64,000 nucleotides of DNA from Streptomyces zingiberis (lineage in GTDB: Bacteria; Actinomycetota; Actinomycetes; Streptomycetales; Streptomycetaceae): positions 1 to 64,000 of the forward strand of contig NZ_JAATEN010000019.1 in assembly GCF_012034935.1 (NCBI RefSeq). The letters run 5' to 3'. The translations under genes and the position numbers were made by a program. Positions within the stretch are counted from its first letter, which is position 1. The number at the start of each line of letters is the position of its first letter. Below, one piece after another: positions 26,742-36,126 of this stretch. The notes beneath the pieces are model-generated. The model saw nothing but the letters and a program-made list of their open reading frames with translations, was not told where the DNA came from and ran no database searches.

Positions 26742-29344
26742 CCGTCACCGCCGCAGCGTCCAACAGCGGCTCCGCCGCGGGTTCCTCCGGAAGCGGTGAG
26801 GCGGCCGTCGCGCCGGAGGACCTCGTCACGCTCACCATCGACGGCATCGAGACCAGCGTGCCCAAGGGCACCCTCGTCATCCGCGCCGCCGAGCAGCTCG
26901 GCCTGGAGATCCCGCGCTTCTGCGACCACCCCCTCCTCGATCCCGTCGGCGCCTGCCGGCAGTGCATGGTCGAGGTCGAGGGCCAGCGCAAGCCCATGGC
27001 CTCCTGCACGATCACCTGTACGGACGGGATGGTGGTCCGCACTCAGCTCACCTCCCCCGTGGCGGAGAAGTCCCAGCGCGGGGTGATGGAGTTCCTCCTC
27101 ATCAACCACCCGCTGGACTGCCCGGTCTGCGACAAGGGCGGCGAGTGCCCGCTGCAGAACCAGGCGATGAGCACCGGCCAGGCCGACACCCGCTTCGAGG
27201 GGGTGAAGCGGACCTTCGCCAAGCCCGTGCCCATCTCCACCCAGGTGCTGCTGGACCGCGAGCGCTGTGTGCTCTGCGCCCGCTGCACCCGCTTCTCCAA
27301 GGAGATCGCCGGCGACCCGATGATCGAGCTGCTGGAGCGCGGCGCGCTCCAGCAGGTCGGCACCGCCGAGGACGTCCCGTTCCAGTCCTACTTCTCCGGC
27401 AACACCATCCAGATCTGCCCGGTCGGCGCGCTCACCTCCGCCGCCTACCGGTTCCGCTCCCGCCCGTTCGACCTGGTCTCCTCGCCCAGCGTCTGCGAGC
27501 ACTGCTCGAGCGGCTGCGCCACCCGCACCGACCACCGGCGCGGCAAGGTGATGCGGCGCCTCGCCGCGCACGACCCGGAGGTCAACGAGGAGTGGCTGTG
27601 CGACAAGGGACGCTTCGCGTTCCGCTACGCGCAGCGCCCCGACCGGCTCACGACCCCGCTGGTGCGGGACGCGGACAGCGGTGAGCTGCGGCCGGCGAGC
27701 TGGCCCGAGGCGCTGGAGGCGGCGGCCCGCGGCCTCGCCGCCGCCCGCGGCCGTACCGGGGTGCTGGCCGGCGGCCGGCTCACCGCCGAGGACGCCTACG
27801 CCTACGCCAAGTTCGCCCGGCTCGTCCTGGACACCAACGACGTCGACTTCCGGGCCCGCGTGCACTCCGCCGAGGAGGCCGACTTCCTGGCCACCCGGGT
27901 CGCCGGCCGCGGCCGGGACCTGGACGGCACGGGCGTCACCCACACGGCGCTGGAGAAGGCCCCGGCCGTCCTGCTCGCCGGTTTCGAGTCCGAGGAGGAG
28001 GCCCCCGGCGTCTTCCTGCGGCTCCGCAAGGCGATGCGCAAGCACGGGCAGCGGACCTTCGCCCTCGCCCCGTACGCCACCCCCGGCCTGCGGAAGGCGG
28101 GCGGCGTCCTGCTGCCCGCCGCGCCCGGCACCGAGGCGGAGTGGCTGGACGCCCTCGCCGGCCGGGTCGGACTGGAGGGGGAGGGGCCCGCCGCCGCGGA
28201 GGCCCTGCGCGCGGAGGGCGCGGTGATCGTCGTCGGCGAGCGGCTGGCCGCCTCGCCCGGCGCGCTCTCCGCCGCCGTACGGGCCGCCACCGCCACCGGT
28301 GCCGCGCTGGTGTGGATCCCGCGCCGGGCCGGGGAGCGCGGCGCGGTCGAGGCGGGCGCGCTGCCCGGGCTGCTGCCCGGCGGCCGGCCCGCCACCGACC
28401 CGCGCGCCCGCGAGGAGACCGCCACCGCCTGGGGGATCTCCGCGGCCGAACTCCCGCACCGGCTGGGCCGGGACACCGGCGAGATCGTCCAGGCGGCCGC
28501 CACCGGTGAGCTGGCGGCGCTGGTCGTCGGCGGTGTGGAGGTCACGGACCTGCCGGACCCGGCGCTGGCGCGGCGCGCGCTGGACGAGGCCGGCTTCCTG
28601 GTCAGCCTGGAGCTGCGGCCCTCGGAGGTCACCGAGCGGGCCGACGTGGTGCTGCCGGTCGCCGCCGTCGCCGAGAAGGCCGGCACCTTCCTCAACTGGG
28701 AGGGCCGCGCCCGGATGTTCGAGGCGGCGATCAAGCCCGACCAGATGACGCGGCGCCACGTCGTCGCCGACAGCCGGGTGCTGCACATGCTGGCGGACGC
28801 CGTCGCCGACCTCCGGGACGGCGAGAGCGCCACCGGCCGCGCCGCGGCCCGGCTGGCGCTGCCCGACCTGGCGGCCGTCCGCCGGGAGATGGACCACCTC
28901 GGCGGCTGGGCCGGCGCCCTGCCGGCCGGCCCCGGTGCCTCCGGGTACGGCGGCGCGGCGGGTGGCTCCGGCCGTTCCACGCCCCGCCCGTCCGCCGGGG
29001 AGGCCGTCCTCGCAGGTCACCGGCTGCTGCTCGACCGGGGCCGGCTCCAGGACGGCGACGAGGCGCTGGCCGGCACCCGGCACGCGGCCGTCGCCCGGCT
29101 CTCCGCCGCCACCGCCGCCGAGGCGGGCCTCGCGGAGGGTGAGCCGGTGCGCGTATCCGGCCCGGCGGGCTCCGTCGAACTGCCGCTGGCGATCACCGAG
29201 ATGCCCGACCGCGTGGTGTGGCTCCCGCTGAACTCGGCCGGCGGCGGTGTCCTGGCCGACACCGGGGCCCGCCCCGGTGAGCTGGTCCGGCTCGCCGCGG
29301 CCGCCGCCGCGCCGGGCACCGATGCCCAGGAGGTGCGCTCGTGA
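26738..29344 (+). CDS. nuoG: NADH-quinone oxidoreductase subunit G
   Basis: NuoG is the largest peripheral subunit and carries several Fe-S clusters. In this 868-residue protein the 2Fe-2S ligands are C62, C73, C76 and C90. The His-Cys3 cluster uses H124, C128, C131 and C137. The next 4Fe-4S uses C177, C180, C183 and C227. The additional N7-type cluster ligands C253, C256, C260 and C288 are also present. A molybdopterin-oxidoreductase-like domain without obvious catalytic role follows. The ATG overlaps the nuoF stop by 4 bases. Confidence 0.97.
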
Positions 29345-30825
29345 GTTCCGAATCGCTGTGGGCCGCGGCCGGCGGGGGCGGCGGCCAGGCCGTGCACCTC
29401 GCCGCCGAGGACCTCTCGGTGTTCGGCGGCGACCCCTGGTGGCTGGTCGTGGTCAAGGCGGTGTTCTGCTTCGCCTTCGTCATGGTGACCGTGCTCTTCT
29501 CCATCGTGTGGGAGCGCAAGGTCGTCGCCTGGATGCAGCGGCGCATCGGCCCGAACCGGCACGGCCCCTGGGGACTCCTGCAGTCGCTCGCCGACGGCAT
29601 CAAGCTGATGCTGAAGGAAGACGTGATCGTCAAGCGCGCGGACAAGGTCGTCTACGTGCTGGCGCCGGTCGTCGCCGCGATCCCCGCCTTCATGGCCATC
29701 GCGGTGATCCCCTTCGGCCCGCCCGGCAACGAGGTGTCGATCTTCGGTCAGCGCACCGCGATGCAGCTCACGGACCTGCCGATCGCGGTCCTGTACATCC
29801 TGGCCACGGCCTCCGTCGGCATCTACGGCCTGGTGCTGGCCGGCTGGTCCTCGGGATCGACGTACCCGTTGCTCGGCGGCATGCGCTCGGTCGCCCAGGT
29901 GATCTCCTACGAGATCGCGATGGGCCTCTCCTTCGCGGCGGTCTTCCTCTACTCCGGCTCGATGTCCACCTCCGCGATCGTCGACGCGCAGACGGACCGC
30001 TGGTTCGTCGTGCTGCTGCCGGTCTCGTTCCTGATCTACATCGTGTCGATGGTCGGTGAGGTCAACCGGGCGCCGTTCGACATGCCGGAGTCCGAGGGCG
30101 ACCTGGTCGGCGGTTTCAACACCGAGTACTCGTCGATCAAGTTCGCGATGTTCATGCTCGCCGAGTACATCAACATGGTCACCGTCGCCGCCGTCGCCGT
30201 GACCCTCTTCCTCGGTGGCTGGCGCGCCCCGTGGCCGGTCTCCACCTTCTGGGAGGGGGCGAACCACGGCTGGTGGCCGATGCTCTGGTTCGTCCTCAAG
30301 CTCAACCTGCTGCTCTTCGGCTTCATCTGGCTGCGCGGCACCCTCCCCCGGGTCCGCTACGACCAGCTCATGAAGCTGGGCTGGAAGGTCCTCATCCCGC
30401 TCGCGATGGTCTGGCTGATGATGGTCGCCACCGTCCGGGCCCTGCGGAACGAGAACTTCGACTTCCAGGAGATCGCCTTCTACGTGGCCGGCGCCACCCT
30501 CACGGTGCTGCTGCTGTCCTTCGTCGCCGACCTCTTCCGGGGCAAGGGCGAACCGGAGGAACCGGACGGCGGGGGCCGGGGCGGCGAGGGCGAGTTCGAC
30601 CCGATGGCGGGCGGCTCCCCCGTACCGCCGATGCCCGGGCAGACCCTGCCGCCCGTACCGCGCCGCCGCCCCCGGCACGAGCGGCAGCCCGTGCCGGTCG
30701 GCGCCGGCGCGGGCGGGACGGACGACGCGAGAGACGCCACCGGCGCGACTGGCGCGACCGGTGCCACCGACGCGACCGACGCGACCGACGCGACCGACGG
30801 AGAGGAGGCCGGCGATGCCCGATAA
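29341..30825 (+). CDS. nuoH: NADH-quinone oxidoreductase subunit H
   Basis: NuoH is the membrane subunit that closes the quinone chamber and links it to the proton pumps. The 494-residue protein has about 8-9 transmembrane helices. The conserved segments are WERKVVAWMQRRIGPNRHG and GEVNRAPFDMPESEGDLVGG. The last 90 residues form a Pro/Gly-rich tail ending in ATGATDATDAT repeats (9-bp DNA repeats, about 30735-30800) not found in E. coli NuoH. The GTG overlaps the nuoG stop, and its own stop overlaps nuoI by 11 bases. Confidence 0.96.
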   Translation: MSSESLWAAAGGGGGQAVHLAAEDLSVFGGDPWWLVVVKAVFCFAFVMVTVLFSIVWERKVVAWMQRRIGPNRHGPWGLLQSLADGIKLMLKEDVIVKRADKVVYVLAPVVAAIPAFMAIAVIPFGPPGNEVSIFGQRTAMQLTDLPIAVLYILATASVGIYGLVLAGWSSGSTYPLLGGMRSVAQVISYEIAMGLSFAAVFLYSGSMSTSAIVDAQTDRWFVVLLPVSFLIYIVSMVGEVNRAPFDMPESEGDLVGGFNTEYSSIKFAMFMLAEYINMVTVAAVAVTLFLGGWRAPWPVSTFWEGANHGWWPMLWFVLKLNLLLFGFIWLRGTLPRVRYDQLMKLGWKVLIPLAMVWLMMVATVRALRNENFDFQEIAFYVAGATLTVLLLSFVADLFRGKGEPEEPDGGGRGGEGEFDPMAGGSPVPPMPGQTLPPVPRRRPRHERQPVPVGAGAGGTDDARDATGATGATGATDATDATDATDGEEAGDAR

Positions 30826-31426
30826 CCCCGTGGCCGGTTTCGGCGTGACCTTCAAGGCCATGTTCACGAAGCGGCTGACCGAGCAGTACCCCGAGCAGAA
30901 GAAGCCCACGGCCCCCCGGTTCCACGGCCGGCACCAGCTCAACCGCCACCCGGACGGGCTGGAGAAGTGCGTCGGCTGCGAACTGTGCGCCTGGGCCTGC
31001 CCCGCCGACGCCATCTATGTGGAGGGCGCCGACAACACCGAGGAGGAGCGCTACTCACCCGGTGAGCGGTACGGCCGCGTCTACCAGATCAACTACCTGC
31101 GCTGCATCCTGTGCGGCCTGTGCGTGGAGGCGTGCCCCACCCGCGCGCTGACCATGACCAACGAGTACGAACTCGCCGACCGCACCCGTGAGTCGCTCAT
31201 CTTCACCAAGGACGAGCTGCTCGCCGGATTGCGCGAGGGCATGGTCGACACCCCGCACGCCATCTTCCCGGGCATGACCGAGCAGGACTACTACCAGGGG
31301 CTCGTCACCGAGGCCGCCCCGGGGACGGAGCGCCAGCCGGCCGTCTCCAAGGGCGAGATGCCGCAGGACGCCGCCTCCGACTTCGGTCCGGGCGAACCGG
31401 CCTCGGAGCAGGTGATCGACCGATGA
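30815..31426 (+). CDS. nuoI: NADH-quinone oxidoreductase subunit I
   Basis: NuoI holds clusters N6a and N6b, which pass electrons from NuoG to NuoB. The 203-residue protein contains two ferredoxin-type motifs: CVGCELCAWACP (C52, C55, C58, C62) and CILCGLCVEACP. A GAGGAGG ribosome binding site precedes the ATG at 30815, inside the end of nuoH. The stop overlaps nuoJ by 4 bases. Confidence 0.97.
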   Translation: MPDNPVAGFGVTFKAMFTKRLTEQYPEQKKPTAPRFHGRHQLNRHPDGLEKCVGCELCAWACPADAIYVEGADNTEEERYSPGERYGRVYQINYLRCILCGLCVEACPTRALTMTNEYELADRTRESLIFTKDELLAGLREGMVDTPHAIFPGMTEQDYYQGLVTEAAPGTERQPAVSKGEMPQDAASDFGPGEPASEQVIDR

Positions 31427-32247
31427 ACGCCGCCACCCTGGCCGCCGCGACCTCCACCGGGGAGGCCGTCCAGTTCTGGATCCTGGGCACCGTCGCCGTG
31501 GTGGGCGCGCTCGCCACGGTCCTGCTGCGGAGGGCGGTGCACTCCGCCCTCTGCCTCGCCGGAACCATGATCATCCTGGCCGTGTTCTACCTGGCCAACG
31601 GCGCCTACTTCCTCGGCGTCGTGCAGATCGTCGTCTACACCGGCGCGATCATGATGCTGTTCCTGTTCGTGGTGATGCTGGTCGGCGTCACCGCCGCCGA
31701 CTCCCTCACGGAGACACTGAAGGGCCAGCGCTGGCTGGCCGCCCTCTGCGGCCTCGGCTTCGGCATCCTCCTGATCGCCGGCATCGGCAACGCCTCGGTG
31801 ACCACCTCCACCGGACTCGCCACGGCCAACGCCGCCGGCAACGTCCAGGGACTCGCCGAACTGATCTTCACCCGCTACGTCTTCGCCTTCGAGCTGACCG
31901 GCGCCCTGCTGATCACGGCCGCGGTGGGCGCGATGGTGCTCACCCACCGGGAGCGCACCGAGCGGATGCCCAGCCAGCGGGAGCTGGCCGAGCGCCGGGT
32001 CCGCGAGGGCACCCAGGTGCCGCCGCTGCCCGCGCCCGGTGTCTACGCCCGGCACAACGCCGTGGACATCCCCGGTCTGCTGCCGGACGGCACGCCCTCC
32101 GAGCTCACCGTCAACCCCACCCTGCGCGCCCGTGGGCAGGTGCGGGACGTCTCCGGGGAGGCGCTGGCCGAACTGGCGGCGCTGGAGCGGCGTTCCGAGG
32201 TGCGCCTGGAGCGCCGGGACGCGAGCCCTGAGGAGGCCGGCAAGTGA
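31423..32247 (+). CDS. nuoJ: NADH-quinone oxidoreductase subunit J
   Basis: NuoJ is a membrane subunit in the hydrophilic axis next to the quinone end. The 274-residue protein has five transmembrane helices, with the conserved VQIVVYTGAIMMLFLFVVML helix. A hydrophilic C-terminal tail of about 95 residues is longer than in proteobacteria. ATGA overlap with nuoI and GTGA overlap with nuoK. Confidence 0.95.
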   Translation: MNAATLAAATSTGEAVQFWILGTVAVVGALATVLLRRAVHSALCLAGTMIILAVFYLANGAYFLGVVQIVVYTGAIMMLFLFVVMLVGVTAADSLTETLKGQRWLAALCGLGFGILLIAGIGNASVTTSTGLATANAAGNVQGLAELIFTRYVFAFELTGALLITAAVGAMVLTHRERTERMPSQRELAERRVREGTQVPPLPAPGVYARHNAVDIPGLLPDGTPSELTVNPTLRARGQVRDVSGEALAELAALERRSEVRLERRDASPEEAGK

Positions 32248-32543
32248 ACCCGATGAACTACGTATACCTGGCGGCCCTGCTCTTCACCATCGGCGCCGCC
32301 GGGGTGCTCCTGCGGCGGAACGCCATCGTGGTGTTCATGTGCGTGGAGCTGATGCTCAACGCCTGCAACCTGACGCTGGTCGCCTTCTCCCGGATGCACG
32401 GCAACCTCGACGGCCAGATCATCGCCTTCTTCACGATGGTGGTCGCCGCGGCGGAGGTCGTCGTCGGTCTGGCGATCATCGTGATGCTCTTCCGCACCCG
32501 CCACTCGGCCTCGGTCGATGACGCCTCTCTGATGAAGCTGTAA
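32244..32543 (+). CDS. nuoK: NADH-quinone oxidoreductase subunit K
   Basis: NuoK is an MrpC-like three-helix membrane subunit (99 residues). It keeps the essential membrane glutamate in VFMCVELMLNACNL and the second one in AAAEVVVGLAI. The length is standard. The GTG overlaps the nuoJ stop, and nuoL begins 12 bases after its stop. Confidence 0.96.
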   Translation: MNPMNYVYLAALLFTIGAAGVLLRRNAIVVFMCVELMLNACNLTLVAFSRMHGNLDGQIIAFFTMVVAAAEVVVGLAIIVMLFRTRHSASVDDASLMKL

Positions 32544-32555
32544 GGGGTCGAAGAA

Positions 32556-34496
32556 GTGGAGAACCTCATCGGACTGCTCGTCGCGGCGCCGTTGCTCGGC
32601 GCGGCCGTGCTGCTCTGCGGCGGCCGGCGGCTGGACCGCGCCGGGCACTGGATCGGCACGGCGCTCGCGGCGGCCTCCTTCGCCGTCGGCGTGGTGCTCT
32701 TCGCCGGCATGCTGGGCCGGGGGGCCGAGGACCGCGCCCTGCACCAGCACCTGTTCAGCTGGGTCCCCGTCGAGGGGTTCCAGGCGGATGTCGCCTTCCA
32801 GCTGGACCAGCTGTCGATGACCTTCGTGCTGCTGATCACCGGTGTGGGTTCGCTGATCCACATCTACTCGATCGGCTACATGGAGCACGACCCCCGGCGC
32901 CGCCGATTCTTCGGCTATCTCAACCTCTTCCTGGCGGCGATGCTGCTGCTCGTGCTCGCCGACAACTACCTGCTGCTCTACGCGGGCTGGGAGGGCGTCG
33001 GCCTGGCCTCGTACCTGCTGATCGGGTTCTGGCAGCACAAGCCGAGCGCGGCCACCGCGGCGAAGAAGGCGTTCCTGGTCAACCGGGTCGGTGACATCGG
33101 CCTCTCCATCGCGATCATGCTGATGTTCACCACCTTCGGCACCTTCGCCTTCGGCCCGGTGCTCGAGTCGGCGGGGGACACCTCCGAGGGGATGCTGACG
33201 GCCATCGGCCTGATGCTGCTCCTCGCCGCCTGCGGCAAGTCGGCGCAGGTGCCGTTGCAGTCCTGGCTGGGGGACGCGATGGAGGGCCCGACCCCGGTCT
33301 CCGCGCTGATCCACGCCGCGACCATGGTGACCGCGGGCGTCTACCTGATCACGCGTTCCGGGGCGATCTTCAACGGCTCCCCGGACGCCCAGCTCGTCGT
33401 CGCCATCGTCGGCGCCGTCACGCTGATCTTCGGTGCGATCGTCGGTTGTGCGAAGGACGACATCAAGAAGGCGCTGGCCGGCTCGACGATGTCGCAGATC
33501 GGCTACATGGTGCTGGCCGCGGGCCTCGGCCCGATCGGCTACGTCTTCGCGATCATGCACCTGGTCACCCACGGCTTCTTCAAGGCCGGGCTCTTCCTCG
33601 GCGCCGGTTCGGTCATGCACGGCATGAACGACGAGGTGGACATGCGGAAGTACGGGGGCCTGCGGAAGTACATGCCGGTCACCTTCGTCACCTTCGGCCT
33701 CGGCTATCTGGCGATCATCGGCTTCCCCGGGCTCTCCGGCTTCTGGTCCAAGGACAAGATCATCGAGGCGGCCTTCGCCAAGGGCGGCACCGAGGGCTGG
33801 ATCCTCGGCGGGGTCGCGCTGCTGGGCGCGGCGCTCACCGCGTACTACATGACCCGGGTCATGCTGCTCACCTTCTTCGGCGAGAAGCGCTGGGGCTCCA
33901 CCCCGTCCCCGGCCGCGCCCGACGTGGAGCCCGCCGCCGAGACCTCCGGCGAGCACGCGACGCCGCATCCGCACGAGTCCCCGAAGTCCATGACGATCCC
34001 CATGATCGTGCTGGCCTTCGGCTCCGTCTTCGCCGGTGGCCTCTTCAGCTGGAACAGCTCCTTCCTGCACTGGCTGGAGCCGGTCACCGGGCACGACCAC
34101 GGCCATTCGCCGCTGAGCGCGGCGGCCGTCACCGGTGCCACCGTCGTCGTGCTGCTGATCGGCGTGGCGCTGGCCTGGCTCCAGTACGGCCGGAAGCCCG
34201 TCCCGGTCACCGCGCCGCGCGGCTCGCTGCTCACCCGGGCGGCCCGCCGCGATCTGCTCCAGGACGACTTCAACCACGTCGCGCTGGTCAAGCCCGGCGA
34301 GTACCTGACCCGCGGCCTGGTCTACGTGGACAACAAGGGTGTGGACGGCCTCGTCAACGGCACGGCCGCCGCGGTCGGCGGGCTCTCCGGCCGGATGCGG
34401 CGGGTCCAGAACGGGTTCGTCCGCTCCTACGCGGTCTCGATGTTCGGCGGTACGGCGGTCCTGATCGCCGCGACCCTGCTGATGAGGGCGGTCTGA
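32556..34496 (+). CDS. nuoL: NADH-quinone oxidoreductase subunit L
   Basis: NuoL is the distal antiporter-like proton pump. The 646-residue protein has about 14-16 transmembrane helices plus the long lateral helix region. The pump glutamate segment YAGWEGVGLASYLLIGFW and the lysine segment CGKSAQVPLQSWLGDAMEGPTP are intact. A His-rich hydrophilic loop occurs near residues 455-475. AAGGGG precedes the GTG. nuoM begins two bases after the stop. Confidence 0.96.
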   Translation: MENLIGLLVAAPLLGAAVLLCGGRRLDRAGHWIGTALAAASFAVGVVLFAGMLGRGAEDRALHQHLFSWVPVEGFQADVAFQLDQLSMTFVLLITGVGSLIHIYSIGYMEHDPRRRRFFGYLNLFLAAMLLLVLADNYLLLYAGWEGVGLASYLLIGFWQHKPSAATAAKKAFLVNRVGDIGLSIAIMLMFTTFGTFAFGPVLESAGDTSEGMLTAIGLMLLLAACGKSAQVPLQSWLGDAMEGPTPVSALIHAATMVTAGVYLITRSGAIFNGSPDAQLVVAIVGAVTLIFGAIVGCAKDDIKKALAGSTMSQIGYMVLAAGLGPIGYVFAIMHLVTHGFFKAGLFLGAGSVMHGMNDEVDMRKYGGLRKYMPVTFVTFGLGYLAIIGFPGLSGFWSKDKIIEAAFAKGGTEGWILGGVALLGAALTAYYMTRVMLLTFFGEKRWGSTPSPAAPDVEPAAETSGEHATPHPHESPKSMTIPMIVLAFGSVFAGGLFSWNSSFLHWLEPVTGHDHGHSPLSAAAVTGATVVVLLIGVALAWLQYGRKPVPVTAPRGSLLTRAARRDLLQDDFNHVALVKPGEYLTRGLVYVDNKGVDGLVNGTAAAVGGLSGRMRRVQNGFVRSYAVSMFGGTAVLIAATLLMRAV

Positions 34497-34497
34497 T

Positions 34498-36126
34498 ATG
34501 TCGTTTCCCCTGCTGACGGCCGCGGCCGTGCTGCCCGCGGCCGGCGCGATCGCCACGGCGGCCGTGCCCGCCGCGCGGCGCACCGCCGCCAAGTGGACGG
34601 CGCTGATCGCGTCGCTGGGCACCCTGGTGCTGGCGGGCGTCGTGCTGGCCCGCTTCGAGCCGGGCGGCGACCGGTACCAGCTCACCGAGTCCCACGCCTG
34701 GATCGCCGACTTCGGCGTCCGCTACGAACTCGGCGTGGACGGGATCGGCGCCGCCCTGATCGGCCTGACGGCGCTGCTGATGCCCTTCATCATCCTCGCG
34801 GGCTGGCGGGACGCCGACCCCGCCGAGGAGGCGGAGGGCGCCGGCGGGGACCGCCCCGGCCGCCGCTGGCGCCCGGTGCAGGGCTTCTTCGCGCTGATCC
34901 TCATGGTCGAGGCGATGGTGATCATCTCCTTCGCCGCGACCGACGTCTTCCTCTTCTACATCTTCTTCGAGGCCATGCTCATCCCGATGTACTTCCTCAT
35001 CGGGGGCTTCGGGGACCGGGCGCACGCCCAGAGCGACGAGGAGGCGGCGAAGCAGCGCACCTACGCCGCGGTGAAGTTCCTCCTCTACAACCTGGCGGGC
35101 GGTCTGATCATGCTCGCCGCGGTCGTCGGCCTCTACGCCGTCACCGCCGACCAGCTCGGCGAAGGCACCTTCTCGCTCCAGCGGATCGTGGAGGCGCGCG
35201 CCGCCGGCGAGCTGGAGATGGCCGTCACCACCGAGCGGCTGCTCTTCCTCGGCTTCTTCTTCGCCTTCGCGATCAAGGCGCCGCTGTGGCCGCTGCACAC
35301 CTGGCTGCCCAACGCCATGGGCGAGTCGACGGCGCCGGTGGCCGTCCTGATCACCGCGGTGATGGACAAGGTCGGCACCTTCGCCATGCTCCGCTTCTGC
35401 CTCGGCCTCTTCCCCGGGGCCAGCGACTGGGCGACCCCGGTCATCCTGGTGCTGGCCCTGATCAGCATCGTCTACGGGGCGCTGCTCGCCGTCGGCCAGC
35501 GGGACATCAAGCGGCTGATCGCCTACGCCTCGGTGTCGCACTTCGGCTTCATCGTGCTGGGCATCTTCGCGATGACCAGCCAGGGCCAGAGCGGGGCGAC
35601 CCTCTACATGGTCAACCACGGCATCTCCACCGCCGTGCTGATGCTGGTCGCGGGGTTCCTGATCTCGCGGCGCGGCTCCCGGCTCATCGCCGACTACGGC
35701 GGGGTGCAGAAGGTCGCGCCGGTGCTGGCCGGCACCTTCCTCATCGGCGGCCTGGCCACGCTGTCGCTGCCGGGGCTCGCCCCGTTCGTCAGTGAGTTCC
35801 TGGTTCTCGTCGGCACGTTCAGCCGCTACCCGGTGATCGGGATCATCGCCACCGCCGGCATCGTCCTCGCCGCGCTCTACGTCCTGGTGCTCTACCAGCG
35901 CACGATGACCGGCCCGGTGAAGGAGTCGCTGGGGCGGATGCCCGATCTGCGCCCGCGGGAACTGGCCGTCGCCGCGCCGCTGATCGCACTGCTGATCTTC
36001 CTCGGGGTCTTCCCCCGGCCGCTGACGGAGATCGTCAACCCGGCCGTCGAACACACCTTGTCGGACGTGCGGAAGACCGACCCCCGGCCCGACGTCCCGG
36101 CACAAGATCTGGAGGCCGCCAAGTGA
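34498..36126 (+). CDS. nuoM: NADH-quinone oxidoreductase subunit M
   Basis: NuoM is the middle antiporter-like pump. The 542-residue protein has about 14 helices, with the conserved glutamate in FFEAMLIPMYFLIGG and the lysine in IKAPLWPLHTWLPNAM. An acidic loop near residues 105-125 is an actinobacterial feature. The start TGATATG lies almost on the nuoL stop. The stop overlaps nuoN. Confidence 0.96.
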   Translation: MSFPLLTAAAVLPAAGAIATAAVPAARRTAAKWTALIASLGTLVLAGVVLARFEPGGDRYQLTESHAWIADFGVRYELGVDGIGAALIGLTALLMPFIILAGWRDADPAEEAEGAGGDRPGRRWRPVQGFFALILMVEAMVIISFAATDVFLFYIFFEAMLIPMYFLIGGFGDRAHAQSDEEAAKQRTYAAVKFLLYNLAGGLIMLAAVVGLYAVTADQLGEGTFSLQRIVEARAAGELEMAVTTERLLFLGFFFAFAIKAPLWPLHTWLPNAMGESTAPVAVLITAVMDKVGTFAMLRFCLGLFPGASDWATPVILVLALISIVYGALLAVGQRDIKRLIAYASVSHFGFIVLGIFAMTSQGQSGATLYMVNHGISTAVLMLVAGFLISRRGSRLIADYGGVQKVAPVLAGTFLIGGLATLSLPGLAPFVSEFLVLVGTFSRYPVIGIIATAGIVLAALYVLVLYQRTMTGPVKESLGRMPDLRPRELAVAAPLIALLIFLGVFPRPLTEIVNPAVEHTLSDVRKTDPRPDVPAQDLEAAK